Origin: Epiperipatus broadwayi
Taxonomy: Eukaryota; Onychophora; Udeonychophora; Euonychophora; Peripatidae
NCBI GenBank assembly: GCA_028023455.1
Contig: JAQFVV010000157.1
Coordinates: forward strand, 1,922,001-1,986,000
Direction of reading: 5' to 3'
Length of the DNA: 64,000 bases
Shown here: positions 10,696 through 23,085 of the stretch, piece by piece
Layout of the letters: each line of letters opens with the position of its first letter
How positions within the stretch are numbered: position 1 is the stretch's first letter
Notes under the pieces: generated by a model
The model's input: only the letters and a program-made list of their open reading frames with translations
The model's database searches: none
What the model was told of the DNA's origin: nothing
Translations under genes and position numbers: made by a program

Positions 10696-12005
10696 AGTGC
10701 ATGTCAATTTTCTTGTGAATATGATTGGAATAATATCTAATTTTTAAAACAATTGTCAATTTAATCTTGGAAAATACTGATTTATGATCTATCCTACAAT
10801 CTATGCTTGTAAGTGTTCATGTAATTTATTAAATGCCATTGTGTTGAGTGTGGATTCATCATTGATATTTTTTATATTAGTTTTTGCTGCATGAACAAAG
10901 TTTTTATGATAATCAATCCATGTGTTCTGCAAAAACTCAATAATAACAAACCATTTGAATTTACTGTACTAATACCATTATTTTCAATAACTTTTGACCA
11001 AAGTCTACTATTTGTAACAACACATGTATTATAAGCTTCTAAAAAAGAATGTTGATCTTTTAATGGTATCACTGTAATAATGCTTTCCCACAGGAAATAA
11101 AAGCTTTTTTTCTCTGAATTCAATGAATCTAAAGGTAAAGCATAGTTACTAATAAAATGAGAACTAGTATTATTATCATCAGTCTCGCATTGATACAATG
11201 AAGAATTTTAACAATAGAAGATACTAAATTAGATTTTACAGCAAATCCAATATCATACATTCTCGTTTCACTGAGTGATCTATCTTTCCAAAAAAAAAAC
11301 TTGTATACATTCATCTTTTCTATTAAACTTCCTTCCTCTGGGAGATGAATTTCACTGTGAGTAGCTATATCAGTCTTAAATTTTAATATTTGTTTAACCA
11401 TCAGTACAGACCTCTTTTCTGCTCTTGAAAAGTTTGTATCAGGTAAAGTTTGTATCTATATTTAGAAAAAAATTAGGTTTATAATATTTATTTTTATGAC
11501 CATCAGTTCTTTTTGTTTTACCCTTATTACTGAATTACTATTGTCATTATTTCTATCATTGTAATAAGTAATCAGCAGGACATGACAAACTAGCCAAACT
11601 GTGCAAGACAGACCATTTTGTAGGTCCTTCATGGTAAACAGTGGGATCCCTAAGTAAAGCTACCTCGACATATATATCTTTGCCAATTGAAATTTCCTTT
11701 ACACTTAAATTGTAGTGTCATGAGCATAGATCGCAATTAAGGATTGCCAGCCTATGAAGCCTGTCTCCATCATTATTCTCAAGAGCTGGAGCCAAAAACA
11801 AAAAAAAAAAAAAAGGAAAAGAAAAAGAGAATTGAAATAAGAAATGCTGTGCATGAAGTTTAAGAATAGAAATGTGATTGTAGAAACACACAATTCCATT
11901 GTCACAATTAATGTAGGAAGATATCTGATGGCTTGTGAGGATCAGAATGAGGGGATCCTATAATAACTTAATCAGTGAGAAAAGGAAAAGCAAGACAAAA
12001 AAGCC
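10696..12005 (-). mobile_element. LINE family F2, copy a, endonuclease and 5' segment
   Basis: Minus-strand frames at 11129-11401 and 10872-11198 read as a decayed APE-type endonuclease. They give HLPEEGSLIEK, then GFAVKSNLVSSI, INARLMI, and a later segment aligning with YAPTLDS and LLGDFNG in F2 copy b. Here the GDFN-like motif has decayed to LEAYNT. The homology with copy b (50.7-51.9 kb) fades at about 12005, matching about 51930 in the other copy, so both may keep the true 5' end. Confidence 0.7.
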
Positions 12006-12139
12006 TATATCAGATTCCTAGCTTTTGATTAATTAACATCCTATACCTTGAGATACTATTAATCAAGCACAGTTCTTCCTATCTAAATGTCATTCCACTA
12101 TCTACTACCTAAGAAGCTTGTCCATAGCGTGAGCAAATT

Positions 12140-12285
12140 TTTTGTTTTTATTGATTTGGTCAAGACTTTTGATTCAGTTAAAGTAGATTATTGGTTGTGT
12201 TTGAAATTAGTTGGTTGACCACCAATATTTATTAGTATTATGAAGCTTCTATATGATGGAATGAGAGGAAGGATTATTATTTGTT
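12140..12285 (+). mobile_element. F2-type RT fragment on the + strand
   Basis: About 50 codons read FFVFIDLVKTFDSVK, CLKLVG and LLYDGMRGRIII, matching the RT segment of F2 copy b (YIVFIDLIKAFDSVNKK, HDGMRGN). It is in the opposite orientation to the adjacent F2 copy and abuts an F3 3' end, so it is an independent short fragment or an inverted piece. Confidence 0.7.
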
Positions 12286-13150
12286 ATCAATATTCTGTCC
12301 CATGAACAGGTACAGAGAGAAGTCACATCACCAAATCATTTATTTCTGTATTCCGTTCTCTTCATTGTCCAGCTTATCAATTCCATGTAAAACTTTTTTC
12401 ATCTCTTATATTATCCAGCAATGTCAATATTTTCCATTCTTTCTTCTTGTTTGCACTCACCATTCACTTCCAAAACTTTATTAATATATACTATATGCAA
12501 TCCTATAATGAATAATACTTTTGTAGCATAGTTTTCATTACACCACTCTCACACAGGATAGGAACTATTTTCTATCTGCTTTTAACATCTTGTGGAAGTC
12601 ATATGATTATATCCTTCCACAAGATATTAAAAGCAGATAGAAAAACAGTCTCTACTTTGCATAAGAGTGATATAGTGAAAACTACTCTCAGAAATATTGT
12701 TCATTATTTGGATAATCTCTAATTTAATGAATAACTAATAAAAATTATTAATATATCCAATCTAGTTTCTCTTTCTATCTCTAATTTCCTCACTCAATCC
12801 TTTTTTTTTTTTTTCATTTACTCTTTTTAAAACTTCTTCATTTGTTATTTTATTTTTCTGACTGATTTTTTTCCATTATACCTCAGAGGCTTCCAGTCTG
12901 TTTCTAATTTTATTATTACATGTTTCACATCCATATAGTAGTTTACTCCACATATAGCATTTGATTAATCTTTTCCTTAATTCTCTCTTCAAAGATCCAC
13001 AATATATATATATTAGTAAATGCCTCCTTTGCCAATGCTATTCTTCTTTTAATTTCATCTTCACTTCTTCCATCCTCATTCAACCAACTATCCAAATGTG
13101 TAAATCTATTTGCCTGTTGAAACTATATTATCATGGATTTCAACTTATAG
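12286..13150 (-). mobile_element. LINE family F3, copy a, 3' fragment
   Basis: The minus strand matches the 3' half of the F3 element at 16.1-18.3 kb. Common landmarks on the + strand include TTAAAACTTCTTCATTTGTTA and GGCTTCCAGTCTGTTTCTAAT (about 12825-12910). F3 encodes an RT whose C-terminus reads WSWRRMEKISW and GHILRRKNGL in the better copy. This copy is 5' truncated near 13150 and carries a 152-bp hairpin MITE. Confidence 0.75.
12529..12684. mobile_element. Hairpin MITE with TA target duplication
   Basis: The unit 12531-12682 is almost entirely two inverted arms of about 70 bp around a 15-base loop. The inner arm TTCTATCTGCTTTTAA matches its complement almost exactly, and the outer arms begin GTTTTCATTACACC and end GGTATAGTGAAAAC-like sequence. 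TA lies on both sides (12529-12530 and 12683-12684), as for Tc1/mariner-type elements. It interrupts F3 copy a and has no coding capacity. Confidence 0.75.
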
Positions 13151-13254
13151 TCTTTTTGCATTTGAAATGGAAACTGGTGTACTTTCTCCAACATTGTGTA
13201 TAATAAAATGGAATTAAAATGAAAATGTTGTATGAACTTAAGAATAAAATAAAT

Positions 13255-13340
13255 AAGGCAAAACTCTCCATACAGTAGTGCCACCCTGTGCCAACCAGAG
13301 TAATCAATGGATGCCTTTACTGTATGGATAGTTTTGCCTT
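13255..13340. repeat. 86-bp palindrome with 23-bp inverted ends
   Basis: AAGGCAAAACTCTCCATACA at the left is mirrored by TGTATGGATAGTTTTGCCTT at the right with one mismatch. The roughly 40-base centre is G+C-richer than its flanks. It looks like a very short terminal-inverted-repeat element. No clear target duplication was found. Confidence 0.6.
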
Positions 13341-13429
13341 GTTTAATAACAATTATGTGCTAGTATAAGAGATAGTGATCATGTGATGTTTAATGGTTTA
13401 ATAAAATAAATAAAAATAGAAATGCCAAA

Positions 13430-16120
13430 GAATTATGAATTTATGTGAAAGATTAAAGAGCTATAAAAGTGATCAATATGGATTTACAGAATATATAATC
13501 AGGAAGATAGTTGGATAAATGGCAATATATTGAACATATAATGCTTGGAGAAATATTAAAGTTACTTGAAGGATGAAAAATCATGATAACCAGATATATG
13601 CAATTGGAAAAGAATAAATAAGATTATAGAGGGGAAAAAATGAAAAGAATAGGTTTTGTAATAAAGATTTCTGGTGAGAGTTATGCACAATGTTTTGAAC
13701 ATATATAGTATACTTGATAAATAGATTAAAAATGAAAAATTGATATTATATGTATGATGATAAGGAAAAATAAAGAAGTGAAGGAATAGAATAATAAAAT
13801 ATGGGATTGTTGTACAAGAGTTATTAATAAATTTAGAGAAGAGAGTAATTATTGTTATTACTCTTATTGAGATTTTAATGCCATATAAAACAAAGTAGTG
13901 GAGCTAGCAATAAAAAAGAAAATATATATATTTTATAAGAGAACGGAATTATCATTGGAAATATATATATATAAGGATCAATAGTTTTTGTAATAATAGA
14001 TGTGTTAAGTTAAAACTAGAAAGATTAAGACTTATTTATAAAAAATAATAAATAGGTGATAGCAGTCATAATTTTATTCAAGTTTTTTTTTTTCACATAT
14101 GTCATGGCATCAGCTGGGGCGCGAACCCACAACCGTCTGCAAATAACTACTCGCTTGCAAGGCGGATGCGATGACCTCTCGGCTAACAACACTTGACGAA
14201 ATTTTATTCAAGTTGAAATTGGAAATAAAAAATAATTAATAGATTTCTTTTTAAAAAATAATAATTAAAAAACGAGAATATGATTGGTAAAGAGAGATAT
14301 ATAATATATCATGCTGAAAAGGTTAGTTTGGAGGTGGGGGTGATATATAGTAGAAAAAATGATAATGTAAATTTGAATTTGCAAAGAAAGAAGCAAGAAT
14401 AGAAATTAGGAAAATTCAAAAGAATCATTAACAGGTAATTGTAAAAGCATTAAGGCAATGAAAAAATAAATTGTGAAACTTTAAATATTAATTTAAAATA
14501 GTTACATTTTACCAGAAAATAAAGATCAAATTTGATGAGGTTAATAAAGAAGTAAACAAATAAAGAATTATAATTACAGAAGAGCAAGATTTTAGGATTA
14601 CGATAACAATTTTTAACTTCATTATTGAATAGTTTTAATGTGATTGCAAATGGAGATATTTTACAGAGTTGCAAGATTGCAAGAGTAAAATTATTTTTTA
14701 AAGGAAAATATAGTAGATTTTGATAGTTACAGACAATTAACCATAGTATCACTTTATACTACAAATAAAGTAAAGATATGGATTTCAACATGTTTAGGGT
14801 TGATAGAAGAATTGATCAAGTTTCTGCTCTAACAGATTGTTTTAGGTTAGATAAGAAAATATATTTAGCTTTTTTTTTAGATGCAGAAAAATCATATACA
14901 GTGAAAGAATAGAGAATGATTATGATTTAAATTAGGAAAAATAAAAATTGGAAAAATTACAATTATTGGAAAATTGTATAGCAAAAACTATTATAAATAT
15001 TATTTAATGGAGTATGTATCGCATAGAATAACAGGTGTCACATTAAACAAATTTGTACTTATCACCTATATTGTTTATATTATTTTTGGGGGAACTAGGA
15101 AATTAATATGATAAAAGTAATATAATAAAAAGTATAAGCCATATTATTCTTTGTAGGTAATATCGTTCTCTTTGTTAATAAATAAAAAAAAAAAAAAGAG
15201 CCGAATAATTTATTTAAGATATATGTAAAAAAAAAAAAAAAAAAGAAGATATGTTAAGTATTAAATTTAGTAAAAGAAAATCAATATATGAGTAATGAAT
15301 AAATTAGAAAATGTAAGTAATGAATGGAAAAATAGGAAATTCTGCGTATAAGAAGTGAAGCATTATATTTAAATTAGGAATTAAAATTAATAGAGAAATG
15401 CATTTATGCATTAGGATAAGAAAAGGATTTGATAATAAATTGAAATAAAAAAGGAGTAAAGGGTTCAGAATAAAGGAATGAACACTGTTTGTTTATAATA
15501 GATACAACATAAGTAGAATCTTCTTAATCTCACTTATGGAAATAGTACAGCATATCTTCCATTGGAATTATTGATGGTTTTGAATAAGATTCCAGAAGAA
15601 ATAGGAAGATATGCACATAAAGGAAGAATACATTTAGCAGATGCTGTCCATTTCACTTTAAAAATGCCAATAGTAAATTAATTTATATATATATAAATTT
15701 ATAATTGGGAACATAATTACTAAAATAATTTTTGATTAGATTAATTTGAAGGAATATTAGCCCAATTGGTTAAAGCAATTAGGTAATAGAATAGTACAAT
15801 AGACAATTTAATAGATAAAAGAGGAAAAAATGTATGGAAAATAAAAATATGTAGTAAAAAAAAACCCTTAATATGATATCAAAATAAAATCATTATTGAA
15901 ACTGAAAATATTTGTGATACTAGAAGAAGAAATGAATTATTTTTTAATGTGAGAGCAGAATGACTAGAGAAAAGAAACATAGTAAGAAATAATGAAAGAA
16001 TTAAAATTTATTATGTGATTTATGTGAATGCAGGTTAAAAAGTGATGAATATTTAATGTTAAAATTAAACAATTTTAGTAAAGCTAGAGAACCATTACTG
16101 AAATTGTGATGTGCATATAA
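13430..16120 (+). mobile_element. LINE family F4, degenerate
   Basis: A purine-rich, badly decayed + strand element. Pieces in several frames read as a LINE polyprotein: an endonuclease-like IIVI...DFNA-type patch near 13850, then RRIDQVSALTDCFRL and IYLAFFLDAEKSY near 14800-14890. These are followed by ILFFVGNIVLFVN near 15150 (a decayed FADD box), YLPLELLMVLNKIPEEIGRY near 15555 and CDLCECRLKSDEYL near 16015, a zinc-binding tail. No open frame survives. It is a different family from F1-F3. A SINE is inserted in it at 14085. Confidence 0.6.
14070..14214 (-). mobile_element. tRNA-derived SINE with 15-bp target duplication
   Basis: The element (14085-14199, minus strand) begins near GTCAAGTGTTGTTAGCC. 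It has a good polymerase III A box, TAGCCGAGAGG (complement of 14175-14185), and a B-box-like GGTTCGCGCCC (complement of about 14117-14128). It ends in a short body and an A run. The direct repeat AATTTTATTCAAGTT is exact on both sides (14070-14084 and 14200-14214). Between the boxes is an arm like an anticodon stem with the loop CTTGCAA. The acceptor stem does not close well, so it is a SINE rather than a working tRNA. It was mobilised by LINE machinery and inserted in F4. Confidence 0.85.
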
Positions 16121-16136
16121 ATAGTGTAAGATATAC

Positions 16137-18335
16137 TATCATCATCATCAATAGTATTCTGTTCTATATACTCGTCCAGACAATAGATACATAGCAAGTT
16201 CTTTCATTTCTTGAGTCTATTCCCTTCATTGTCCAATTCCACATATCTCTTTCTATCTCATATCATTCAGCAAGGTCAATCTTTTCTTTCCTTTCTAATT
16301 ATTTCCATTCGTCATTCCTCCAAAACATCTTTCATTAAACCATTTTTCCTTCTTAATATATGCCCAATCCACTTTCTCTTTTTATTTTTAATTTCCTCAG
16401 TCAATCTTTTTTCATTTACTTTTTTTAAAACTTCTTCATTTGTCATTTCATTCATCCAACTAATTTTTTCCATTCTTCTCCATGACCACATCTCAAAGGC
16501 TTCCAATCTGTTCCTAATTTTTTTACTTATTGGCTATGTTTGATAACTATACAATAGTACACTATACATATATACCATTTGATTAATCTTAATTCTATCT
16601 TTAAAGACCTACATGCTTCCTTTACCAATGCTGTTCTTCTTTTTAACTTCATCTTCACTTCTTTTAGTCTCACTCAATCAACTACCCAAATATCTAAATT
16701 CATGTACTTGTTGAATTATATTTTATATTGTTATGAACTTCAATTTGTGATCTTCTCAACATTAATCTTCATTTCATACATTCTTTCTGCAATTTATGCA
16801 ACATATTCTGAAGACTCATTTCATCCTTAGCTATAAAAACCATATCATCTGTGAATCATTTACATTTTATTATTCTATCTCCAATATTAGCTCTTTCACA
16901 TTTCTAAATATTTATCCAATATGTCTTCTAAATAAATATTAAAAAGCACAGATGGTGTACAGCATCCTTGTCTAACTTCTCTTCTTTCTATATTTGCTTC
17001 TTCAGTTTTATTATTCTCCAATCTTGATTTATATTCTTTGCCCAATATACATATTCCAAATCAATCTTCTTTCCAAAATATTCCTTTATTTTTTAAGTGA
17101 TCATATGTTTATTTCAGATTACTCTAGTAAATATTTTTTGCAAATCCATAAACAAATACAAATTCCTTTATTTTTTTCAATATATCTCTGTGCAGTTGTT
17201 CTAACTGCACTATTCACATCTCTTGTACTTTTCCTTTTCTGAAAACCAAACTATTCTTTGCCAATATAATATTCTAGGTTCTCAATTCTTAATAATGTTT
17301 TTAAAGCATGAGACAATAAACTTATAGTCCTGTATTTTTAACATCTAACAGTTTTTTTACTTTTTAGCAATTGGAATCATTATAATCTTCAAGAAATCTT
17401 CAGTCTAAACTCCATTATTAAAAATTAAATTGCACAGTCCAATTATTTCCTTCATAGTAGTTTCTTCCATTTCTTTAAAAAATTCTATTATATCAAATTT
17501 TCATATCTTTAATCGACTTTATTACTTCTTCTATTATGTCCATAGTTTTTTCATCTTCATTTTTAAGTTCATTACTTGCATCATTTTTTTTTCTAAACAG
17601 ATCTTGAAGATATTCTTTCCATTTTTGCAATATATCATCATCATCAATTAACAGCCTCTTTATATTTTTATCAGCTATTTCACTTACTAACCATTTCTTT
17701 TTTTTTCCAAGTGACATTTCTAATTCTGCAAATATCAGGTCATATTTTTTCATCTGTTGAAGCATTTCTATTTCTCTACATTCTTGTTCCAACTATTTTC
17801 TTTTGCTGAATCTGTTTCTCTTCTTAGTTCATTATTAATATTTTTATATGCTCTTTGCCCTTCCTTAGTATTGACATTTTTCTATCTTCTCCATACTTCC
17901 ATCTTTTTCAGCATTCCTTATGTTGTCCAATATCATTCAGCTTTCTTTAACTGCATAGTTCCTTTTTCAGATTTTGTTGTTTTTTATATTCCTTCTTTAA
18001 TCTTATACCAATGTTTATCAGAATTGTTTATACATTCCTCGTCTTTATCAATTCTTTTTATTATATTTTCATGTATGAAACAAAATCTTTCTCTCTTTCT
18101 CCCATTTTATCCAAATCACATCTTATATATATATATCTTTCTCCCTTTTTATTATTTTTAAACTCAATTTTAATTTAGCCATAACCATATTATGATCAAA
18201 ATTTATATCAGCACCAGGCAAAGCATGCATACCCTTAATAGCATTTTTATATCTTTCCTGTACCAATATATCATACTCTCTCACCAGGATTTCTTCATGT
18301 ATAACCAAGTGTTTTCTTTTCAAAATATACTATAA
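16137..18335 (-). mobile_element. LINE family F3, copy b, endonuclease end to 3' tail
   Basis: Reading the minus strand from 18323, the first segment ends an APE-type endonuclease (YDILVQERYKNAIKG, PGADI, FDHNMVMAKLKL). A lysine-rich linker follows (frame 17493-17792, LQKWKEYLQDLF), then a decayed RT core, and a C-terminus at 16312-16506 reading WSWRRMEKISWMNEM, TNEEVLKKV and RKWIGHILRRKNGLMKDVLE. The 3' end carries ATGATG-type repeats (ATCATCATCATCAATAG at 16139 on the + strand). The 5' part is truncated near 18335. Frameshifts separate the segments. Confidence 0.82.
16312..16506 (-). pseudogene. F3 RT C-terminal segment
   Basis: This open minus-strand segment holds the post-RT tail of F3, with the motif order FEMWSWRRM, ISWMNEMTNEEVLKKV and RKWIGHILRR. 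It is a familiar tail of LINE proteins in many invertebrates. It is only about 64 codons and its frame is lost on both sides, so it makes no enzyme. Confidence 0.78.
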
Positions 18336-19620
18336 ATGTATATTTTTTTAGTAACCATAGTATACATGTATATATTGGGAGGGGGGAGTGGATGATAGAA
18401 AAATGAAATTAATAGTTTTCTTTTTTTTAGTATGAATGAGAAGTGACAAAGATATTAGGTTTAAAATAATAGAAAAAATGAAGATTGACTTTAGAGAAAT
18501 GGAATAAAAAAAATTATTATTTTTAGGAAAAAATATACAGTATATAGTAATAATAGCTAACATATGTTACGGATAACTTTAGTCAAGGAGTAATTACATT
18601 ATATCACATTATTTGTTTAATAGAATAACATGAGTACTACATTTGTAAGAATAAATCAAAAATATTGATAAACTGAGTAATTGATGAATGAAAGTTGGAT
18701 TGTGATAGCAATTGGACACAGAAGTTGTAAATAAATGAACTTATTTAGATTGGAAATTTAAAGAAAATTTTTAAATGTGCATTGTTTTCTTATAATAGAT
18801 ATAAAGTGATATAAATTTTATGCAAAGGAAATAATGTTCTGGGCTTAATGTCTTATAAATTTATTTGGGAAACATTCAAAGCAGGGGTGGAGGCAATATG
18901 CATTTGAATCAGAAATTTGAACTATGATGGAGTTATTCAAAGAGATATATTGTTTGAGTTTTTATAATAGAGAAGTAAGGAATTAATTAAAATTTTTGGT
19001 AGATTGGTATTTATAAATGATAGAATCGTGAAGAAAAATTTTAAGGGAATCAAAAGAAAGAAAATTCAATAAAAAAGATATTTAATAGTGATTTTCCTTC
19101 TATATACTTGTTTAGGAAGTAGAATAATAAATGAAAGAAAATTATGGGGATTAGGATAGACGAACCATTTTAGCCAATAATGAAATGGAAATATAGAAGA
19201 AAAATATAGATGATAGCAATACATTACAGTTGTAAGGAAAGTAAACCATATATTATGGTTAAAGATATATGTGATAGTTGATGGAGCAATAATTTATTGT
19301 TTAAGACTAGGAGAGCATCTATAGAATTTAGGGAAAGGATGAGTGAATGAAAATGTGATTTAACTGGATAGTGTGAAACACAATTTTGGAATATATGATT
19401 TTGGAGAGGAAAAGAGAGAAGATTGTATAAAGACAAGGATTTACAGAAGTTTGAATTATTAATATATGTTGGAGTTGGAAATGGAAAATTTTACTGGAGA
19501 GATAATCAAAAAATCATGAAAGTATTATTGATAGCATGGGGAGGAAGCATTATAGTATGACAAACATTTTGTTTGTTAAAGAATGAACATTTTAGAAGTA
19601 GAATACTAATTTGCATTATT
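18336..19620 (+). other. Purine-rich stretch, possibly more F4-like LINE
   Basis: This stretch has the same purine-rich strand bias as the F4 element. It holds short fragments such as GVGNGKFYWRDN near 19470 that could be a LINE or other transposon remnant. I could not align it firmly to F4 or to a family. G-rich patches (GGGAGGGGGGAG at 18376) are unexplained. Confidence 0.3.
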
Positions 19621-21759
19621 ATTTTAGTGATATGAGATATATATTTTGTAAGTTAGTTTATACATTTGGTTAACCAACTTTTCAATGCAAATTTAAAAGG
19701 ATAGAATTGATAAAGGATACTTTTTTTTATTAAAAATAAACATGTGAGATTGAAAAAAAGAAAAAAATATGCATATTATTTGACTAAATATTAAAAAATA
19801 TATAAATTAATATAAAATTTATTTTTTTAAGATTTAATACCACACTTAATTAAAATTCCATATTTAAAATTATCATTATGGTATCATAGAATGATAGCAT
19901 TAAATTGAAGTCAGTCGTTCTGTTTTTTAGATATAGACTGTATTCTTACATAGTATTATTTCAATCTTAGTCTTTTGCAATAAAAATCTCTATGTTGCTT
20001 AGAAATCACTTTCAACTATAGCTTATTTTTTTATCTCAATGATTAGATTTAAATCAATTTTTAAAAACAATCTTCTTGGAAAACTAGCTGATGTTATTTG
20101 GAATCTGTAATGCAATTATTCTGAGAATAGTTCCCTTAGCATTTATTTACTTTAATATTAATCAATAAAGCAAGTCATATATTGCATGACTTTGCTTTTT
20201 AAGCTGGTATTACAAATATATGATATAAGCATGGGAATATTCTAGGTAGATATTTTAAATGCTTTCTCTTCGACACTTATCGATAAAAGCTTGTTAGAAC
20301 TATTGGTACCCTTCCTATATTACTTTGGTATTGAATATTCTCCTGTTTGAAGCATTAGTCTTATCAAACTTGCGGATTTTCAATTAAATTTTGCTGTTAA
20401 AAATATTAGTGGACACTAAAATTCACTTCTTCAACATATTTTATATATCAGACTGTAAGGTCAAACTGTCTTATAGAAATTATAAAAAGTTATTAAGTAG
20501 ATTGGATTTATCTCCAATTCATGCCATTGTTTCACCATTCAATATAAACTACAAATCATTTTTTTTCAAAGTTATTATTCCAAAGTAATTCTTTCAAATA
20601 ACAGAATAATGTTACAAGAAAATGAGCTTCACATGAGATCCAAATAAATTTTATTTTGCTAAACCCAACAATAAATCTATTTAGATTTAATTTTCTTAGA
20701 CATTACTGGAGTCTTATCAATAATTTGAGAACTCTGTCCATGCTCAAATACTTTCCATGGATCATATTATTGGCTGTTATTGATAGTTAACATGACATTA
20801 TTGTAGGCTTAATAGAGCTAACATTAAATTTATCTTTTGGTTGGAATTTCTGAAGATTGTTTGATAAATAATGTTAATAGCTATTCATTGTAGAAAAAAG
20901 AATTTATATGCCAAATAATAATAATAATAATTGTTGGAATAAATGTTTATTTTTCGTCAAGATAAATGTTAGGGGAAGTCAATAAATAATTTACAAATTG
21001 TTATACAAAGTGAAATGAATATGAACCTAAAGAAGATAATTGTTTTTAGACATAATCTCTATTGAAATGAATATTCAATTTACCAGCTGGGAAATCTTAT
21101 GATAGCAACTAATGTATATTTTTACCAACATCTTCATTATCTTTTTTTGTTTTTGTTTTTTTGCAGGAAATTTTTCTCAAAAAAAGACAATTTTTTTTTT
21201 TTGTTTTTTTCTTTTCTTAACTCTGAATGATCATAAATTTTGAAAAACCTTTACAAAAACTAAACATTAGAAATTTGATAGGATTTAAACTTACTAAAAG
21301 AATAAATTGTCTTGATATATGTCTGCACACATTAAAAGTATTAATAAAGCATTCACTGAATTTTTTGATTAAAAGATTGATAATTAATAATGATAATAAT
21401 GTCTGTTTTTAAAATGTTAAAAAGATAGCATTATTATGTATTGTCATGGTTTTATTGTACTTAAAAATATATATTAGAAAGTTTTTGTAATATATTAATT
21501 TATGCACTTGTTTGTTTTTTTTTAAATTTCTTACCCAAACAATGGCAGATACATTTCTGCCAAAATATTGGTTACTGTTAATTACAAATGGGTGAATCTA
21601 GATAATGCATTTTCTTACATCTCTTCCTCAGAAAATCTTTTTAATATATATACACACATATATATAAAAACATGTCATCATTGTTTATTTGCAAAATACA
21701 TCACATAAATTAAAAATTCTAATCTTTCTAATTTTTGCTTCATAAATATTTATTATCAA
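19621..21759. other. Unassigned sequence
   Basis: No gene or element boundary supported. A short AAT repeat lies at about 20917-20932 and several poly(T) tracts at 21140-21215. Open stretches here (20391-20588, 21227-21412) resemble no protein I know. Confidence 0.35.
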
Positions 21760-22480
21760 TCAACTTTTTTTTTTTAAATTCCACACTGTCTTCCCATATA
21801 GTTTTCATAATTCTATTGCCTTGAAATATAAACCCAAATACAATTGCTGTAGTCTTTTTCCTTATAATTTTTTCAATAATTTTTTTTTTTTCATTTAATC
21901 TTTTCAACTCTTTTGCTTTATTAACTTAAACTTCCCACTTTACCCCTTTCATTCTTCACTAAGCCTACATTTCTAAAGCTTTTAATCTTTTCTTTCTTTT
22001 TCAATTTTTCTAATCCATATAAAGTGACCACCAAATATTTCACAAAGTTCTTTCTTCATTTTAATTTCAGAAAAACATTAAATAATCTTTTACCTTTATA
22101 AATGTCTGTTTAGTCATTGTTATTTTTTACCTTAATTTTTTTATCATTTGCTTTCATCATTAGTTACCCAAAATCCTAATATTTAAAAGCATTATCCTGT
22201 AGAGTCACCATCTGATGCTTAATGTTAATGTTCTCATCTTAATATCTGCTTCATTGCTTTAGTTATATTTGCATTTATTTTTATTCCAAATTTTCTACAA
22301 GTTCTATCAATCCTATATAATATTTGTTCTAACTTATTTTCACTGTCTACAAATATTGTTTAATCTGATACAATGCAACAGACCTTGCTATCTCCAGTTT
22401 TAATTCTAACATTATCAAAAAAAAAACATCTCTAACAACTCATTTGAATATATATTAATTAAACAGGAGATAAATAAAGC
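21760..22480 (-). mobile_element. Possible decayed reverse transcriptase fragment
   Basis: On the minus strand the order of fragments resembles the palm-to-thumb part of an RT: a patch like RIDRTCRKFGIKIN near 22300, then KAMKADIKMRTL, then an FKYLGFWVT-like patch near 22180, and KKELCEIFGGHF near 22040. Stops are frequent and no FADD box is preserved. Family is unknown. Confidence 0.4.
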
Positions 22481-23085
22481 TTTTATCTTACATCTTTATC
22501 TTTATTTAAAAAAACAAATAATTGAATGGTTAGATTCTTAAGAGATTTGGTGGCTATTGAGCACCAGAAATGACACTTAAACTTTAATCTGGAATCTTTA
22601 ATTTTCAAGACAATTTCTCTATCTCTGCTCTCAATCACAATATCTCTTCTATAAAAAGTTTATTAATCTTAGAAATATTTTTTTAAACATATACACATTT
22701 TTTTATAATTTTTTAACCTTTAATTTTTTTTCACAAAGTAACTCACTTTATTCTATCAGATGTTTTTTCATACTCACTGGACTAAATATTAATCTACATT
22801 TTTCTCTCTTACATATTCAATATTCCAAATGCAAATTTTATCCCGATATTTTTTTCTAATCCAAATTGCTTAATTTCCCATTATCATTATATAACTACTT
22901 TTTGTATTCTTTTTTAATTTCTTTATACGTGATTTTTTTTTCTTCATCATTATTAATACTAAATCATCTATGCACTTTATTACTGTTTCACAATGTTTTA
23001 ATTATCACCCTCTGCCCCAATAATTAATTATCATATATATGTGAATAATGTTTACAATTCTTGATATGGTTTTAATTACCAACAA

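Noticed and set aside
14085-14199. A genuine tRNA gene on the minus strand
   Set aside because: A and B boxes are present, but the acceptor stem does not close, the anticodon arm is imperfect, and a 15-bp target duplication with an A run shows that it is a SINE.
18376-18390. G-quadruplex regulatory site
   Set aside because: The G-rich run is short, isolated and in transposon debris. There is no evidence of a role.
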